A stretch of DNA of 64,000 nt from Lysobacteraceae bacterium (GTDB lineage: Bacteria > Pseudomonadota > Gammaproteobacteria > Nevskiales > Nevskiaceae), in contig PNMW01000044.1 of assembly GCA_013823855.1 (NCBI GenBank), positions 1 to 64,000 on the forward strand. The letters run 5' to 3'. The position numbers were made by a program, and so were the translations under genes. How positions within the stretch are numbered: position 1 is the first letter of the stretch; every line of letters begins with the position of its first letter. Positions 26,399 through 35,761 of this stretch are shown piece by piece. The notes below the pieces were generated by a model. It searched no databases and was not told the origin of the DNA. It saw only the letters and a list, made by a program, of their open reading frames with translations.

Positions 26399-27082
26399 TC
26401 AGCGCTGGACGATCGCCTGCGCGAACTTGACCACGTCGGCAGCCGGGACATCACCCGGCACCGCCAGTCCGCGCTGCACGGCAGGACGCTCGCGGATCGC
26501 GCTGCGCCAGCGGCTCAGGTTCGGCAGATCGTCGATCGCCACGCCGGCCCAGCCGTGGATGTTCGGCCAGGTGAAATTGATGATGTCGGCGATCGAATAC
26601 TCGCCGCGCCCGGGGCCGACCAGGAAATCACGGCCTTCCAGGCGCGCGTCGAGGACCTTGTACAGGCGCCGGGTCTCGTTCTGGTAACGGTCGATCGCCG
26701 GCTGGTACTTCTCGTGCCAGTAGCGGAAGAAGACATTGGCCTGGCCCTGCATCGGGCCGACGCCGCCCATCTGGAACATCACCCACTGCAGCGCCTCCGA
26801 ACGCAGGCGCAGGTCGGTCGGCAGCAGCTGGCCGTGTTTCTCGGCGAGATAGATCAGGATCGCGCCGGATTCGAACACCGGAAACGGCGCGCCGCCATCG
26901 GCCGGCGCGTGGTCGACGATCGCCGGAATCCGGCCGTTCGGATTGATCGCGAGGAACTCCGGCGTCTTCTGCGCGCCGCTGCCGAGATCGATGCGGTGCA
27001 CGGCGTACGGCACCCCCAGTTCCTCGAGCATGATCGAGACCTTGTGGCCATTCGGGGTCGGGGCGGTGAACAGGTCGATCAT
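26399..27082 (-). CDS. Glutathione S-transferase, YfcG/YghU-like
   Basis: A 227-residue GST of the nu-class type (YfcG/YghU-like), whose studied members act as disulfide-bond reductases or peroxidases with glutathione. Thioredoxin-fold domain (about 1-85): [20 protein letters not shown] with the conserved TxxxxN near the start, [12 protein letters not shown] with the cis-Pro, and [16 protein letters not shown]-terminal helical domain: [22 protein letters not shown] and [17 protein letters not shown]. It lies 119 nt downstream of the PF10118 gene on the same strand, which suggests joint expression and perhaps a shared reactive substrate. Confidence 0.92.
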   Translation of the reverse strand: MIDLFTAPTPNGHKVSIMLEELGVPYAVHRIDLGSGAQKTPEFLAINPNGRIPAIVDHAPADGGAPFPVFESGAILIYLAEKHGQLLPTDLRLRSEALQWVMFQMGGVGPMQGQANVFFRYWHEKYQPAIDRYQNETRRLYKVLDARLEGRDFLVGPGRGEYSIADIINFTWPNIHGWAGVAIDDLPNLSRWRSAIRERPAVQRGLAVPGDVPAADVVKFAQAIVQR

Positions 27083-27201
27083 CGAAGCGCTCGGATTCGG
27101 AGGGTGGCCGACGCTAGCGCGATCGCCCTCCAGCCGCCAGCGGCGACGAGAAAGGCCGGCGTTCCTGCGGAAGCGCCGGCCCGTTCAACGCCGCGAAACG
27201 G

Positions 27202-28053
27202 TCAGGCGGCGACGGCCACCGGTTCCAGCCTGCGTGCCGGCGCGGCGTACTGCACGGCCAGCGCGTCGATCTGGTCGAGCACCTGGCGGTTGTCGTGGTC
27301 CCACGGATGAAAGCCCGGCTTGAAGTAGTCGAGCCAGGGCAGCGCGATGCCGCGCAGCGCGCCGACCGGCCCCAGCATCAGCCAGCCGAACTTCGCCCAG
27401 TCGCGCATGCCGTGGCGGTGTTCGGCGTCGGCCTTGACCATCCGCGCCATCGTGGACGCGATCGCCGACAGGAACACGCCGGTGATCACCACCAGCGCCG
27501 AGGTGCGCAGCAGATAGGCCTTCAAGGTCTTGCCCATCACCGTGCTGTAGACGTCGTAGGCCACCGCCTTGTGCTCGGTTTCCTCGAGCGCGTGCCAGCG
27601 CCACATCGCGGTCATCGTCGGGTTCGAGCCTTCGATGATCTCCGGCTTGCGCAGCAGCAGGTCGCCGTAGATCGCGGTGAAATGCTCCAGCGCGATGGTG
27701 ATCGACAGCTGCACCTCGTGCGGCAGCTTCTTGGCCGCCTCGATGATCGCGAAGATCTCGCGGCCCAGCGTCGCGGCCGGCAGGCCCTGGGCTTCGAGCC
27801 GCGCGTTGTATTCCTCGTGTTCGCGGCCATGCATCGCTTCCTGGCCGATGAACGCGGTGACCTGCTTCTTCAGCTCCGGATCGGTGATCCGGTCGCGGTA
27901 ATGACGCAGCGAATGGATGAAGAAGCGCTCGCCGTCCGGAAAGAACAGCGACAGCGTGTTCATGTAGGCGCTCAGCAGCGGACCGTGGGCGTTCCAGCAC
28001 TTGAGGTCGACATCGGCGAGGTCGAACTTGAGATCACGGCGAATCGGCATCAT
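27202..28053 (-). CDS. PF10118 'metal-dependent hydrolase'
   Basis: A 283-residue helical protein of the PF10118 family (predicted metal-dependent hydrolase; biochemistry essentially unknown). It shows two QExxH/ExxH-type blocks, QEAMHGREH (71-79) and WHALEETEHK (153-162), plus EH at 123-124. This pattern resembles ferritin-like di-iron centres more than a hydrolase site. A hydrophobic stretch near LLRTSALVVITGVFLSA suggests membrane association. ATG 28053 has AGGAG about 9 nt upstream; an in-frame ATG further out would lie inside the operator palindrome. It is divergent from a MerR-type regulator and upstream of a GST. A paralogue is at 59157-60098. Confidence 0.87.
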   Translation of the reverse strand: MMPIRRDLKFDLADVDLKCWNAHGPLLSAYMNTLSLFFPDGERFFIHSLRHYRDRITDPELKKQVTAFIGQEAMHGREHEEYNARLEAQGLPAATLGREIFAIIEAAKKLPHEVQLSITIALEHFTAIYGDLLLRKPEIIEGSNPTMTAMWRWHALEETEHKAVAYDVYSTVMGKTLKAYLLRTSALVVITGVFLSAIASTMARMVKADAEHRHGMRDWAKFGWLMLGPVGALRGIALPWLDYFKPGFHPWDHDNRQVLDQIDALAVQYAAPARRLEPVAVAA

Positions 28054-28087
28054 GGCAACCGCTCCTGGAGAGAAAGATTCTGCGATT

Positions 28088-28113
28088 ACTGTGCCATTGA
28101 TTAATGTCACAGT
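28088..28113. promoter_or_regulatory. 26-bp near-perfect palindrome between PF10118 gene and MerR gene
   Basis: The outer arms are ACTGTG and CACAGT, and the inner arms CATT and AATG, in register; most positions are two-fold symmetric. It lies 35 bp upstream of the PF10118 start and 46 bp upstream of the MerR-type start. A long spaced palindrome between divergent genes is the usual place for a MerR-type operator. Binding by the adjacent regulator is inferred. Confidence 0.6.
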
Positions 28114-28158
28114 TCAAGCAGTCATCGTTGCGTGGATCGGCGTGCCGGTGTCGTAGGT

Positions 28159-29031
28159 ATGATTCGCGACATGAAAGGCATTCTTGATCGACTGTCCCCG
28201 TTCGCGCCGACCGGCGCCGCCCGCAGCGGCAGCACCGGGACGACTACGCCCGCCAGCCGCGAATACACGATCGACGAACTCGCACGCCAGGGCGGCACCA
28301 CGGTGCGCAATGTCCGCGCCTACCAGGATCGCGGCATCATCCCGCCGCCCGAACGGCGCGGCCGGGCCGGCGTCTACAACGCCGAACACCTGTCGCGGCT
28401 CCGGATCATCGGCCAGCTGCTGGCCCGCGGTTACACCTTGTCGTCGATCGGCGAGCTGATCGAAGCGCTCGATCAGGGCCAGAATCTGGCCCAGGTGATC
28501 GGCATCGAATCGGCGGTCGCCAGCCCCTGGACCGACGAGCAGCCGATGACCTACTCGCTGCCGGAACTGGTCAAGCTGTTCGACGGCAATTTCGATCCGC
28601 GGGTGCTGGCGATGGTCGTCGACCTCGGCATCCTGCAGCAGCAGGGCGGCAAGTTCGTCGCGCCCAGCCCGAAGATGATCATCGCCGCCGCGGAGCTGGT
28701 GAAGATCGGCATCCCGCTGGCCGACATGCTCGACGTGGTCAGCCAGCTGCGCGCCAATGTCGAGCGCGCCGCCGAAGCGATGGTCCAGCTGATCGACAAG
28801 CACCTGCTGGAAAAGTACGGCGACGGCCTACCGCCACCGGAAGAATCCGCCGAGATCGGCGACCTGATCTGGCGGCTGCGACCGCTGGTCGAGATGGCGG
28901 TGCACGCCGAGGTGTCCCGCGCCATGCAGCGCGCCGCGACCCAGCACCTCGGTGATCGTCTGAGCCACGTGCTGGAACAGTTCGAGCGGTCGCGCCTGCA
29001 AGGTGGCGCGAAGGTCGATCTCGACGCCTGA
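28159..29031 (+). CDS. MerR-family transcriptional regulator
   Basis: A 290-residue regulator. A disordered N-terminal part (1-33) is followed by a MerR winged helix-turn-helix (~35-85): EYTIDELARQGGTTVRNVRA, then YQDRGIIPPPERRG and YNAEHLSRLRIIGQLLARGY. A long C-terminal helical domain (about 100-290) without metal-binding cysteines suggests an organic effector. ATG 28159 gives the full length; ATG 28171 is an alternative and neither has a strong ribosome site. It is divergent from the PF10118 gene across a 26-bp palindrome, so that gene and perhaps the GST are likely targets. Confidence 0.88.
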   Translation: MIRDMKGILDRLSPFAPTGAARSGSTGTTTPASREYTIDELARQGGTTVRNVRAYQDRGIIPPPERRGRAGVYNAEHLSRLRIIGQLLARGYTLSSIGELIEALDQGQNLAQVIGIESAVASPWTDEQPMTYSLPELVKLFDGNFDPRVLAMVVDLGILQQQGGKFVAPSPKMIIAAAELVKIGIPLADMLDVVSQLRANVERAAEAMVQLIDKHLLEKYGDGLPPPEESAEIGDLIWRLRPLVEMAVHAEVSRAMQRAATQHLGDRLSHVLEQFERSRLQGGAKVDLDA

Positions 29032-29055
29032 GACGGCGCCCGCCAGGCACTGACC

Positions 29056-29760
29056 TCAGCCCAGCGCCAGCGCCCGATCCGGATGATCGGTGAACACACC
29101 ATCGACGCCCATGCCACGCAGCAGGCGCATCTCCGCCACTTCGTTGACGGTGTAGACATAGACCTTGATGCCATGGGCATGGGCATCGGCGATCAACCTC
29201 TGGTCGACGAACTCGGATGACAGGTTCAGCGTCGCCGCGCCCAGTTCCAGCGCGCAGCCGGCCCAGTCCAGCGGCACGCCGCACAGCAAGGCGCCGATCG
29301 GGATTTCCGGCGCCAGCTGCTTGAACTCCCAGAGTTCCGGCAGGTGGAATGACGAGACCAGGAATTTCTCGACCGGCCAGCCGGCTTCGACGTAGCTGCG
29401 GATCACGGCCGCCACCGCTTCGGCCGTGCCGCCCGCCGATTTCAGTTCGATGTTGACGCCGACCCGCTGGTCCACCAGATCCAGCACTTCTTCCAGTGTC
29501 GGGATGATCTGGCCACCTCCGGCATCGAGCGCACGCAGTGCCGCCAGCGGCTGATCCGCCAGGAAGCCACTGCCGTTGGTGGTGCGATCGAGGGTCAGGT
29601 CGTGGAACACCAGCAGCGCACCGGACGGATGCAGCTGCACGTCGAATTCCACCCACGGCGCGCCGAGCGCGATGCCGGTGTCGATCGCCAGCAAGGTGTT
29701 TTCCGGCGCATGGCCACGGGCGCCGCGATGGCCGATGACGGTGAACGCATTGGGGAACAT
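29056..29760 (-). CDS. ugpQ: Glycerophosphodiester phosphodiesterase
   Basis: A 234-residue cytoplasmic GDPD (no signal peptide), hydrolysing glycerophosphodiesters to glycerol-3-phosphate and the alcohol. The catalytic pattern is present: HRGARGHAPENTLLA with the His and Glu (about 11-22), WVEFDVQLHPSGALLVFHD with Glu, Asp and the second His, NIELKS, and the end DGVFTDHPDRAL. Length and features match UgpQ. It is convergent with the MerR-type gene; no phosphate or ugp transport genes are adjacent. Confidence 0.93.
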   Translation of the reverse strand: MFPNAFTVIGHRGARGHAPENTLLAIDTGIALGAPWVEFDVQLHPSGALLVFHDLTLDRTTNGSGFLADQPLAALRALDAGGGQIIPTLEEVLDLVDQRVGVNIELKSAGGTAEAVAAVIRSYVEAGWPVEKFLVSSFHLPELWEFKQLAPEIPIGALLCGVPLDWAGCALELGAATLNLSSEFVDQRLIADAHAHGIKVYVYTVNEVAEMRLLRGMGVDGVFTDHPDRALALG

Positions 29761-29898
29761 GACGTGCTCGTCTGCGGCAGGCGGACCCTTACTTTACGCT
29801 CGCCACAAGCCGGGCAGGCGGTGTCGATGGACGCTTGCCGCGTGGTTCCCGGCATCCAAGTCCATTCCGCCCGATCGGTCACAAAAGGACAACGCCAC

Positions 29899-31173
29899 AT
29901 GCTCAGAGCCTCGTCACGCCACGTCACCCGCAGGCGTCGGCTGCCGGCTGTCATCGCCCGCCTCACCCTCGCTGCGGTCGCCGCGCTGGGCACCGGTCCC
30001 CTGGCGGCGCAGATCCTGCCACCGGTCTGCGGCTGGTACGAGCCGGTGATCCCGCTCGCCTATCCGGAGACCCACGCGCGCTACTACCAGATCGATCTTC
30101 CGGCCCAGCCGCCGGCAGGGTCCAGGATCCGTGTCGAAGGCGAGTTCCTCGGCTCGCGCTATTTCTCGCTGCAGACCTACGACGCCCGCTTCGACCCGGT
30201 CGACCATCTGGCCGATTACCGTCTGCGCGCCGATACCGGCAACCGCTCGACCCTGCTGGGCCCGACCGCCAGCAACCCGGCGATCCCGCCAGGCGGTCGC
30301 TACACCGCCTACGTCCGCTACGGCGCCCCACCGGGCACCCGCCCGCGCAACACCCTGTACACCGGCACCGGCATCGACAACCCCGCCCGCGCCCGGCTGT
30401 GGCTGCGCGTCTACCTGCAGGAAGGCCCGGTGAAGCTGCCGGACGTGGTCCTGGAAACCCGCGACGGCGACCGGCCGCTGTTTCCCCCGAACAGCTGCCG
30501 CGAGCCGATCAAGCCGGCCACGGCCACCGACGATGCGTCGGCCGCGGCGGCGCCGGCCATGCCGGTGACCACAGCGGCCGGCAGCCGCAATCCGAGAATC
30601 CTGCCGTTCGCGGTGTTCCACGATATCGGCGACGACGGCGAAGCCAACAGCCAGTTCGGCCTGAACCAGGATGCCGCCTACATGGCGCTGGCCGTGCGCC
30701 GCAGCGACGACGTGGTGGTGGTCCAGGGCCGCGCGCCGAGCTTTCGCGAACGCTTCCAGGCGTTCCCGCTGCGCCCGGAGCTGCGCTACTGGTCGTTCTG
30801 CCAGAACGACGAGCAGCGGACCACGGCCATCGCCTGCGCCGCCGACCGCAACATTCCCGTCGATGCCGCGGGCCGTTACCACCTGGTGCTCGGTGACGCC
30901 CTGCCGGTGGCGATGCTGCGCCTGCGCGGCTTCGCGACGCTGCCGTTCGGTCTGGTGCGCGATGGACGCGGCCTGCTGATCTACCGGCAACTGATCGCGG
31001 CGACCGACTTCAGGGGCGCGATCCAGCGGGTCGGCGACGGTGCCGATGCCCGCACGGTGATCGGCGACTACGCGCCGCTGGCGGTGAGCTGCCCGCGCAG
31101 CCTGTTCGTCGCGCGGGTCCGCGCCGGCGACACGCCGGCCAGCATCGTCGCCAGCTGCGCCGCCGCGCCCTGA
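29899..31173 (+). CDS. Hypothetical exported protein
   Basis: A 424-residue protein with an Arg-rich N-terminus and signal peptide (AVIARLTLAAVAALGTGPLAA, about 17-37). The mature region reads as repeated beta sandwiches: GWYEPVIPLAYPETHARYYQ, RIRVEGEFLGSRYFSLQTYD and LWLRVYLQEG, then a second half with YMALAVRRSDDVVVVQGRAP and LPFGLVRDGRGLLIYRQL. I see no catalytic motif. Several cysteines (PPVCGW, NSCREP, SFCQND, IACAADR) may form disulfides. The start follows AAAAGGAC by about 9 nt. It is convergent with pyk. Confidence 0.72.
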   Translation: MLRASSRHVTRRRRLPAVIARLTLAAVAALGTGPLAAQILPPVCGWYEPVIPLAYPETHARYYQIDLPAQPPAGSRIRVEGEFLGSRYFSLQTYDARFDPVDHLADYRLRADTGNRSTLLGPTASNPAIPPGGRYTAYVRYGAPPGTRPRNTLYTGTGIDNPARARLWLRVYLQEGPVKLPDVVLETRDGDRPLFPPNSCREPIKPATATDDASAAAAPAMPVTTAAGSRNPRILPFAVFHDIGDDGEANSQFGLNQDAAYMALAVRRSDDVVVVQGRAPSFRERFQAFPLRPELRYWSFCQNDEQRTTAIACAADRNIPVDAAGRYHLVLGDALPVAMLRLRGFATLPFGLVRDGRGLLIYRQLIAATDFRGAIQRVGDGADARTVIGDYAPLAVSCPRSLFVARVRAGDTPASIVASCAAAP

Positions 31174-31203
31174 GGCCGGCGGCGGGCGGGCGCTGCCCGC
31201 CGA

Positions 31204-32631
31204 TCAGGCGATGGTGACGATCTTCATGGTGTTGGTGCCGCCGAGTTCGCCGGTGAGATCGCCGCGGGTCAGCAGCACGCGGTCGCCGGGCACGATGACC
31301 CGCCGGTACTTCAGGCAGGCGATCGCCTCGCGCTCCGCCTGCATGGCGTCGGCGGTCGACGGATCGAAACTCACCGGATAGACGCCGCGGCACATCGCCA
31401 TCTTGCGGCGCGTGGCCTCATGCCGGGTCAGCGCGTAGACCGGAATGTCGGTATCGGTGCGCGACACCATCAGCGCCGTGGAACCGGACTCGGTCAGGCT
31501 GACGATCGCCTTGGCGTGCATCTGCTGGGCGGTCCAGGTGGTGGCCATCGCCACCGCTTCATCGATGCGCGCGAAGTGGTTGCCCATGGTCCGCCGCGAG
31601 CGCTCGCGGCCCGGCATCGCCCGCTCGGCACCGACGCAGACGCGGGCCATCGCCTCGATGGTCTTGACCGGCCATTTGCCGGTCGCGGTTTCCGCCGACA
31701 GCATCACCGCGTCGGTGCCGTCCATCACCGCATTGGCGACATCGAGCACCTCGGCGCGGGTCGGGATCGGGTTGACGATCATCGACTCCATCATCTGTGT
31801 CGCGGTGATCACCATGCGGTTGGCTTCGCGCGACGCGGCGATGATCTTCTTCTGCCAGCCCGGCAGCTCGGCATCGCCGATCTCCACACCGAGATCGCCG
31901 CGCGCCACCATCACCGCATCGCTGGCCCTGATGATCTCGTCGAGATTCGGCAGCGCCTCGGCGCGCTCGATCTTGGCGACCAGCGCGGCGCGGCCACCGC
32001 CGGCATTCATCAGCGCCCGCGCCTCGTGCATGTCGGCCGCCGAACGCGGGAAGCTCACCGCGATGAAATCGGCGCCGATCGAGATCGCGTGCACCAGGTC
32101 CTCGCGGTCCTTGTCGGTCAGCGCCGCGGCCGACAGGCCGCCGCCCTGCTTGTTGATGCCCTTGCGGTTCGACAGCACGCCGCCGAGCACCACGACGGTG
32201 TCGATCCGGGTACCGGCGACGGCGGTGACGCGCAAGGTGATCGCACCGTCGTTGAGCAGCAGCACATCGCCGGCGCGGGTGTCGACCGGCAGTTCCTTGT
32301 AGGCACAGCCGACGGCATGGACGTCGCCGGCGTCGGCGGCCATCGCGGTGTCGAGCCGGAACGCTGCGCCCTCGACCAGTTCGACCGGGCCGGCGGCAAA
32401 GCTTTCGATGCGGATCTTCGGCCCCTGCAGGTCGGCGAGCACGCCGATGTCGTAGCCCATCTCGTGAGCGGCACTGCGCACCGCGGCGGCGCGACGGGCG
32501 TGATCCTCGGCCTTGCCATGCGAATAGTTGAGCCGGACCACGTCGACGCCGGCCATCAGCAGCCGCTTCAGCACGGCGGGATCGTCGGTGGCAGGGCCGA
32601 GCGTGGCGAGGATCTTGGTGCGACGGGTCAT
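31204..32631 (-). CDS. pyk: Pyruvate kinase
   Basis: A 475-residue glycolytic pyruvate kinase (phosphoenolpyruvate + ADP to pyruvate + ATP). The N-terminal barrel strand RTKILATLGPATDD, VVRLNYSHGKAEDH and ADLQGPKIRIES carry phosphate and K+/nucleotide residues. Domain B lies between. VMVARGDLGVEIG, ITATQMMESMIVNPIPTRAE and DAVMLSAETATGKWPVKT are the PEP/Mg2+ motifs. The C-terminal domain is of normal length and ends GTNTMKIVTIA. The start is the ATG two residues before the first strand; the longer upstream frame is not coding. Stand-alone gene. Confidence 0.97.
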   Translation of the reverse strand: MTRRTKILATLGPATDDPAVLKRLLMAGVDVVRLNYSHGKAEDHARRAAAVRSAAHEMGYDIGVLADLQGPKIRIESFAAGPVELVEGAAFRLDTAMAADAGDVHAVGCAYKELPVDTRAGDVLLLNDGAITLRVTAVAGTRIDTVVVLGGVLSNRKGINKQGGGLSAAALTDKDREDLVHAISIGADFIAVSFPRSAADMHEARALMNAGGGRAALVAKIERAEALPNLDEIIRASDAVMVARGDLGVEIGDAELPGWQKKIIAASREANRMVITATQMMESMIVNPIPTRAEVLDVANAVMDGTDAVMLSAETATGKWPVKTIEAMARVCVGAERAMPGRERSRRTMGNHFARIDEAVAMATTWTAQQMHAKAIVSLTESGSTALMVSRTDTDIPVYALTRHEATRRKMAMCRGVYPVSFDPSTADAMQAEREAIACLKYRRVIVPGDRVLLTRGDLTGELGGTNTMKIVTIA

Positions 32632-32808
32632 GGCGGCAGGTCGGCAGGCTGGGGCCGCGGCGAGCAGCCCGGTAACGCCGGCCGGAGGGTGCTTCCGGCT
32701 TCGGCAGGATCGCCTGGGCGGCGATTTCTCGGCGCTATTGCAACACATCGCCTGTCGCCACGCCGCAGCGCAGGCAGCACCCGCCTCACCTGCGGAACGA
32801 CCGGCGCC

Positions 32809-33078
32809 TTGCCGAAACTGCGCGACCGCCTGCGCAACAACCTTGCGGCGGTCAGCGACGGCGAGAGGCCGCAGGTCGAACCCGCCGCTTTCCGGGCGCG
32901 AACCACGCTGCGCCAGCGGCGTTGCCATCAGACACTGATCGACGATGCCGTCGCCCATGAGCAGGAGCGCCAGAAGTCCCTGGCCGCCGGCACCCCAGGG
33001 ATCATCGACAAGGTGATCGCCGCCCGTCGCAGCGGGCAGAATGGCGGCCCCAAGACTCCTGCCCCGAAACCGAAATGA
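32809..33078 (+). CDS. Possible small gene overlapping the purT start
   Basis: An open frame ends in TGA at 33076-33078, overlapping the purT ATG (ATGA), which is typical of translational coupling. Its last ~50 codons have the strong G/C third-position bias of the neighbours ([20 protein letters not shown], then a Lys/Pro-rich tail KTPAPKPK). No ATG start exists; TTG 32809 would give 89 residues. It is not recognised. It may be a real small coupled gene, or the 3' remnant of a longer gene whose front was lost in the pyk-purT gap. The rest of the 443-bp gap (32632-32808) shows nothing I can support. Confidence 0.35.
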   Translation: MPKLRDRLRNNLAAVSDGERPQVEPAAFRARTTLRQRRCHQTLIDDAVAHEQERQKSLAAGTPGIIDKVIAARRSGQNGGPKTPAPKPK

Positions 33079-34274
33079 CCGTCATCGGCACTCCGCTGTC
33101 CCCGACCGCCACCCGCGTGATGCTGCTCGGCAGCGGCGAGCTCGGCAAGGAAGTGGTGATCGAACTGCAGCGGCTGGGCGTGGAGACCATCGCCGTCGAT
33201 CGCTATGCCGACGCGCCGGCGATGCAGGTCGCCCACCGCAGCCACGTGATCAGGATGCTCGATGGCGACGAGCTGCGCCGGATCGTCGCGCTGGAGCAAC
33301 CGCATTTCATCGTTCCGGAGATCGAAGCGATCCACACGCCGACCCTGCAGGCGCTGGAAGCCGAAGGCGTGGCGACGGTGATCCCGACCGCCCGCGCCGC
33401 GCGGCTGACGATGGATCGCGAAGGCATCCGCCGGCTGGCCGCCGAGACGCTCGGCCTGCCGACCTCGCCGTACCGTTTCGCCGACAAGCTCGCCGACTAC
33501 GAGGCCGCCGTCGCCGCGATCGGCATCCCCTGCGTGGTCAAGCCGCTGATGTCGTCGTCCGGCAAGGGCCAGAGCACGATCAGGTCGCAGGCCGATATCC
33601 GCAAAGCCTGGGATTACGCCCAGGAAGGCGGCCGGGCCGGCGCCGGCCGGGTGATCGTCGAAGGCTTCATCCCGTTCGATTACGAGATCACCCTGCTGAC
33701 CGTGCGCCATGCTGACGGCAGCGGCGGCGACCAGACCTCGTTCTGCGCGCCGATCGGTCATCTGCAGATCGACGGCGACTATCGCGAATCCTGGCAGCCG
33801 CATCCGATGTCGCCGCTGGCGCTGCAGCGCGCGCAGGAGATCGCCGCCAGGATCACCGCCAACCTCGGTGGCCGCGGCCTGTTCGGCGTCGAGCTGTTCG
33901 TCAAGGGCGACGAGGTGATCTTCAGCGAAGTCTCGCCACGCCCGCACGACACCGGCCTGGTGACGCTGATCTCGCAGGACCTGCCGCAGTTCGCGCTGCA
34001 TGCCCGGGCGATTCTCGGCCTGCCGATTCCGAACATCCGGCAACGCGGCGCGGCCGCCTCGTGCGCGCTGCTGATCGAAGGCGAGCACATGGCGCCGAGG
34101 TTCACCGGCGTCGCCGAGGCACTGGCCGAACCGGACACCCAGCTGCGCCTGTTCGGCAAGCCGGCGCTGTCCGGTCGCCGGCGCATGGGCGTGACCCTGG
34201 CGCTGGCCGACAGCGTCGATGCAGCGCGCGCCAAGGCGCGCACGGCGGCGTCCAGGATCAGGGTCGCCGACTGA
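33075..34274 (+). CDS. purT: Formate-dependent phosphoribosylglycinamide formyltransferase
   Basis: A 399-residue ATP-grasp enzyme that makes formyl-GAR from GAR, formate and ATP in purine synthesis, as a folate-independent alternative to PurN. It starts with [27 protein letters not shown], the family's N-terminal nucleotide fold; the ATP-grasp core shows [15 protein letters not shown] (about 155-169), [40 protein letters not shown] and the C-terminal [20 protein letters not shown]. Length is typical. No other pur gene is nearby. Confidence 0.97.
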   Translation: MTVIGTPLSPTATRVMLLGSGELGKEVVIELQRLGVETIAVDRYADAPAMQVAHRSHVIRMLDGDELRRIVALEQPHFIVPEIEAIHTPTLQALEAEGVATVIPTARAARLTMDREGIRRLAAETLGLPTSPYRFADKLADYEAAVAAIGIPCVVKPLMSSSGKGQSTIRSQADIRKAWDYAQEGGRAGAGRVIVEGFIPFDYEITLLTVRHADGSGGDQTSFCAPIGHLQIDGDYRESWQPHPMSPLALQRAQEIAARITANLGGRGLFGVELFVKGDEVIFSEVSPRPHDTGLVTLISQDLPQFALHARAILGLPIPNIRQRGAAASCALLIEGEHMAPRFTGVAEALAEPDTQLRLFGKPALSGRRRMGVTLALADSVDAARAKARTAASRIRVAD

Positions 34275-34297
34275 GCCGCCCCAGCCGACCGGACCGG

Positions 34298-34714
34298 TCA
34301 GACCTCGCCGCGGTTGCGGCGATCGATCACCAGGGTCAGCGAGCGGCGCAGGAAGCGCCGCGTGCGCAGCCGGGCGCGGAATAAGGTCAGCGCCGAATGC
34401 AGCGCCAGCCGCAGGCCGGCCAGCGGCGATCCCCAGCGAACCTCGCGAAACAGCAGCAGCCGGGGCTGCAGCGGCAGGCTGCCGCGGTCGCCGAGCTCCA
34501 GCACCATGCCGTCGGGGCCGGGGTACTGGAGCAGGGCGCCGCTGTCGACCAGTTCGGCGATCGACTGCGTCAGGTCGGCACGACGCAGGCCGCAATAGCG
34601 TTCCCAGGCACGCTCGAGCCGGTCGAACGCGATGCGATCGCGAACGCCACGCACACCCTGCCCCCGCAAGACCCGGTACAGGGCGGTATGGCGTGCGTGC
34701 TGCGTGACAAGCAT
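34298..34714 (-). CDS. Small hypothetical protein
   Basis: A 138-residue basic protein that I do not recognise. There is no signal peptide. It reads as helical at the start (HARHTALYRVLRGQG, DRLERAWERYCGLRRADL) with a DSGALLQYPGPDGMVLELGD beta hairpin in the middle, then a very Arg-rich C-terminus (FRARLRTRRFLRRSLTLVID). The start at 34714 is supported by GGAG about 7 nt upstream; a longer in-frame extension is unlikely. The Arg-rich tail suggests nucleic acid or membrane-phosphate binding. It lies about 200 bp downstream of the DUF429 gene. Confidence 0.62.
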   Translation of the reverse strand: MLVTQHARHTALYRVLRGQGVRGVRDRIAFDRLERAWERYCGLRRADLTQSIAELVDSGALLQYPGPDGMVLELGDRGSLPLQPRLLLFREVRWGSPLAGLRLALHSALTLFRARLRTRRFLRRSLTLVIDRRNRGEV

Positions 34715-34916
34715 CGAGGTCTCCAGGGCTGATCGGATGTCGACGAACCCCCGGGCGCGGTGGCGAGCGCGGCTGGCCCCGCTCCGTTCCAATCCGGTCC
34801 GCGCCGTTTTCGATCCGTGCGCTACGAGACACCGCTTCGGCACGCGACCCCGACGTCATCGCCGCGAAAGGCATCAGCCGGCCGATGGAAGGCAGGCCAT
34901 GCCCTGCCGCGGCCGC

Positions 34917-35759
34917 TCAGGCCGGCTTCGGCACGCCGAAGATCCAGCCTTCCGGCTGGCCGTCGCCCGCGACCCACAGCGCGGCGTCCCCGGCGCTGCC
35001 GCGCAGGCCGGCGGCGGTGACCAGGGCATCGCACTGGTGATCGTCGAAGCTGCCGTGCGCCAGCCCGATCGAGGCCAGCGCATTGAGCACGTGATTGACA
35101 TCGTCGCGGCTGCGCAGCTTGGCGTTGCCGAAGCCGGCCTGCCGGATGAACAGGCGCGGATAGATCTCGCAGACCACCGAGCGCCGATCGTGCCCGGCAG
35201 CCGCCTCGAACGGCCAGATCGCCACCTGGCCGGCGGCCCCGGCCTGCAGCCGATGCAAGAGCCGCATGCCGGCCAGCGCGCCCTTGCCGACCTGCTTGGC
35301 GCCGATCAGCTGGAACGGCGTCTGCGGGTTGCCGAGGCCGGCGTCGCGGCAGGCAAGCTCGGTTGCCCGAGGCACCGCGTTCCAGCCGGCCGGCTGCGGT
35401 CCTGCCGTCCAGAAGCGGGGGTCGCCAACCGCGTAGCGACTGCCGAGCAGATCGGCATCGGCGGCGCAACGCGCCTCGACCTCGGCCCACAGCGCGGCGA
35501 CCGGCCGGCCATCGCCGGGCAGCGCGAACGCGAAATCGAAGCCGATCAGCAGCCGTTGCGGCTTCGCCAGTTCCCGGCGCAGCCAGTCGAGCACCGCGCC
35601 GCGGGTCCAGCTCCGGCCGGGCGGCGGCACCAGGGCCGGCGCGCCTCGGCCGGCTGCGCAGCTGGCCACCGCCACGCCGGCATAGCCGGGCTGGGCGGCG
35701 CCGGACCAGTCGATGCCGATGTAGCGATCGAAGTCGGTATCGCGCGTGTCGCCCGCCAT
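34917..35759 (-). CDS. DUF429-like protein (RNase H-fold nuclease-like)
   Basis: A 280-residue cytoplasmic protein. It opens with YIGIDWSGAAQPGYAGVAVA, the DUF429-type first strand with Asp, then LLIGFDFAFALPGD with a second acidic motif and, near the end, DDHQCDALVTAAGL with a third Asp group. These three acidic sites fit an RNase H/Holliday-junction-resolvase-like fold, as proposed for DUF429. Activity is not established. The gene starts 2 nt after the pirin stop, so they are translated as one operon. Confidence 0.78.
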   Translation of the reverse strand: MAGDTRDTDFDRYIGIDWSGAAQPGYAGVAVASCAAGRGAPALVPPPGRSWTRGAVLDWLRRELAKPQRLLIGFDFAFALPGDGRPVAALWAEVEARCAADADLLGSRYAVGDPRFWTAGPQPAGWNAVPRATELACRDAGLGNPQTPFQLIGAKQVGKGALAGMRLLHRLQAGAAGQVAIWPFEAAAGHDRRSVVCEIYPRLFIRQAGFGNAKLRSRDDVNHVLNALASIGLAHGSFDDHQCDALVTAAGLRGSAGDAALWVAGDGQPEGWIFGVPKPA

Positions 35760-35761
35760 GC

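Noticed and set aside
26379-26400. Hairpin GAGCCGG/CCGGCTC between convergent genes as a terminator
   Set aside because: No T-run on either strand and GC-rich hairpins are frequent by chance here.
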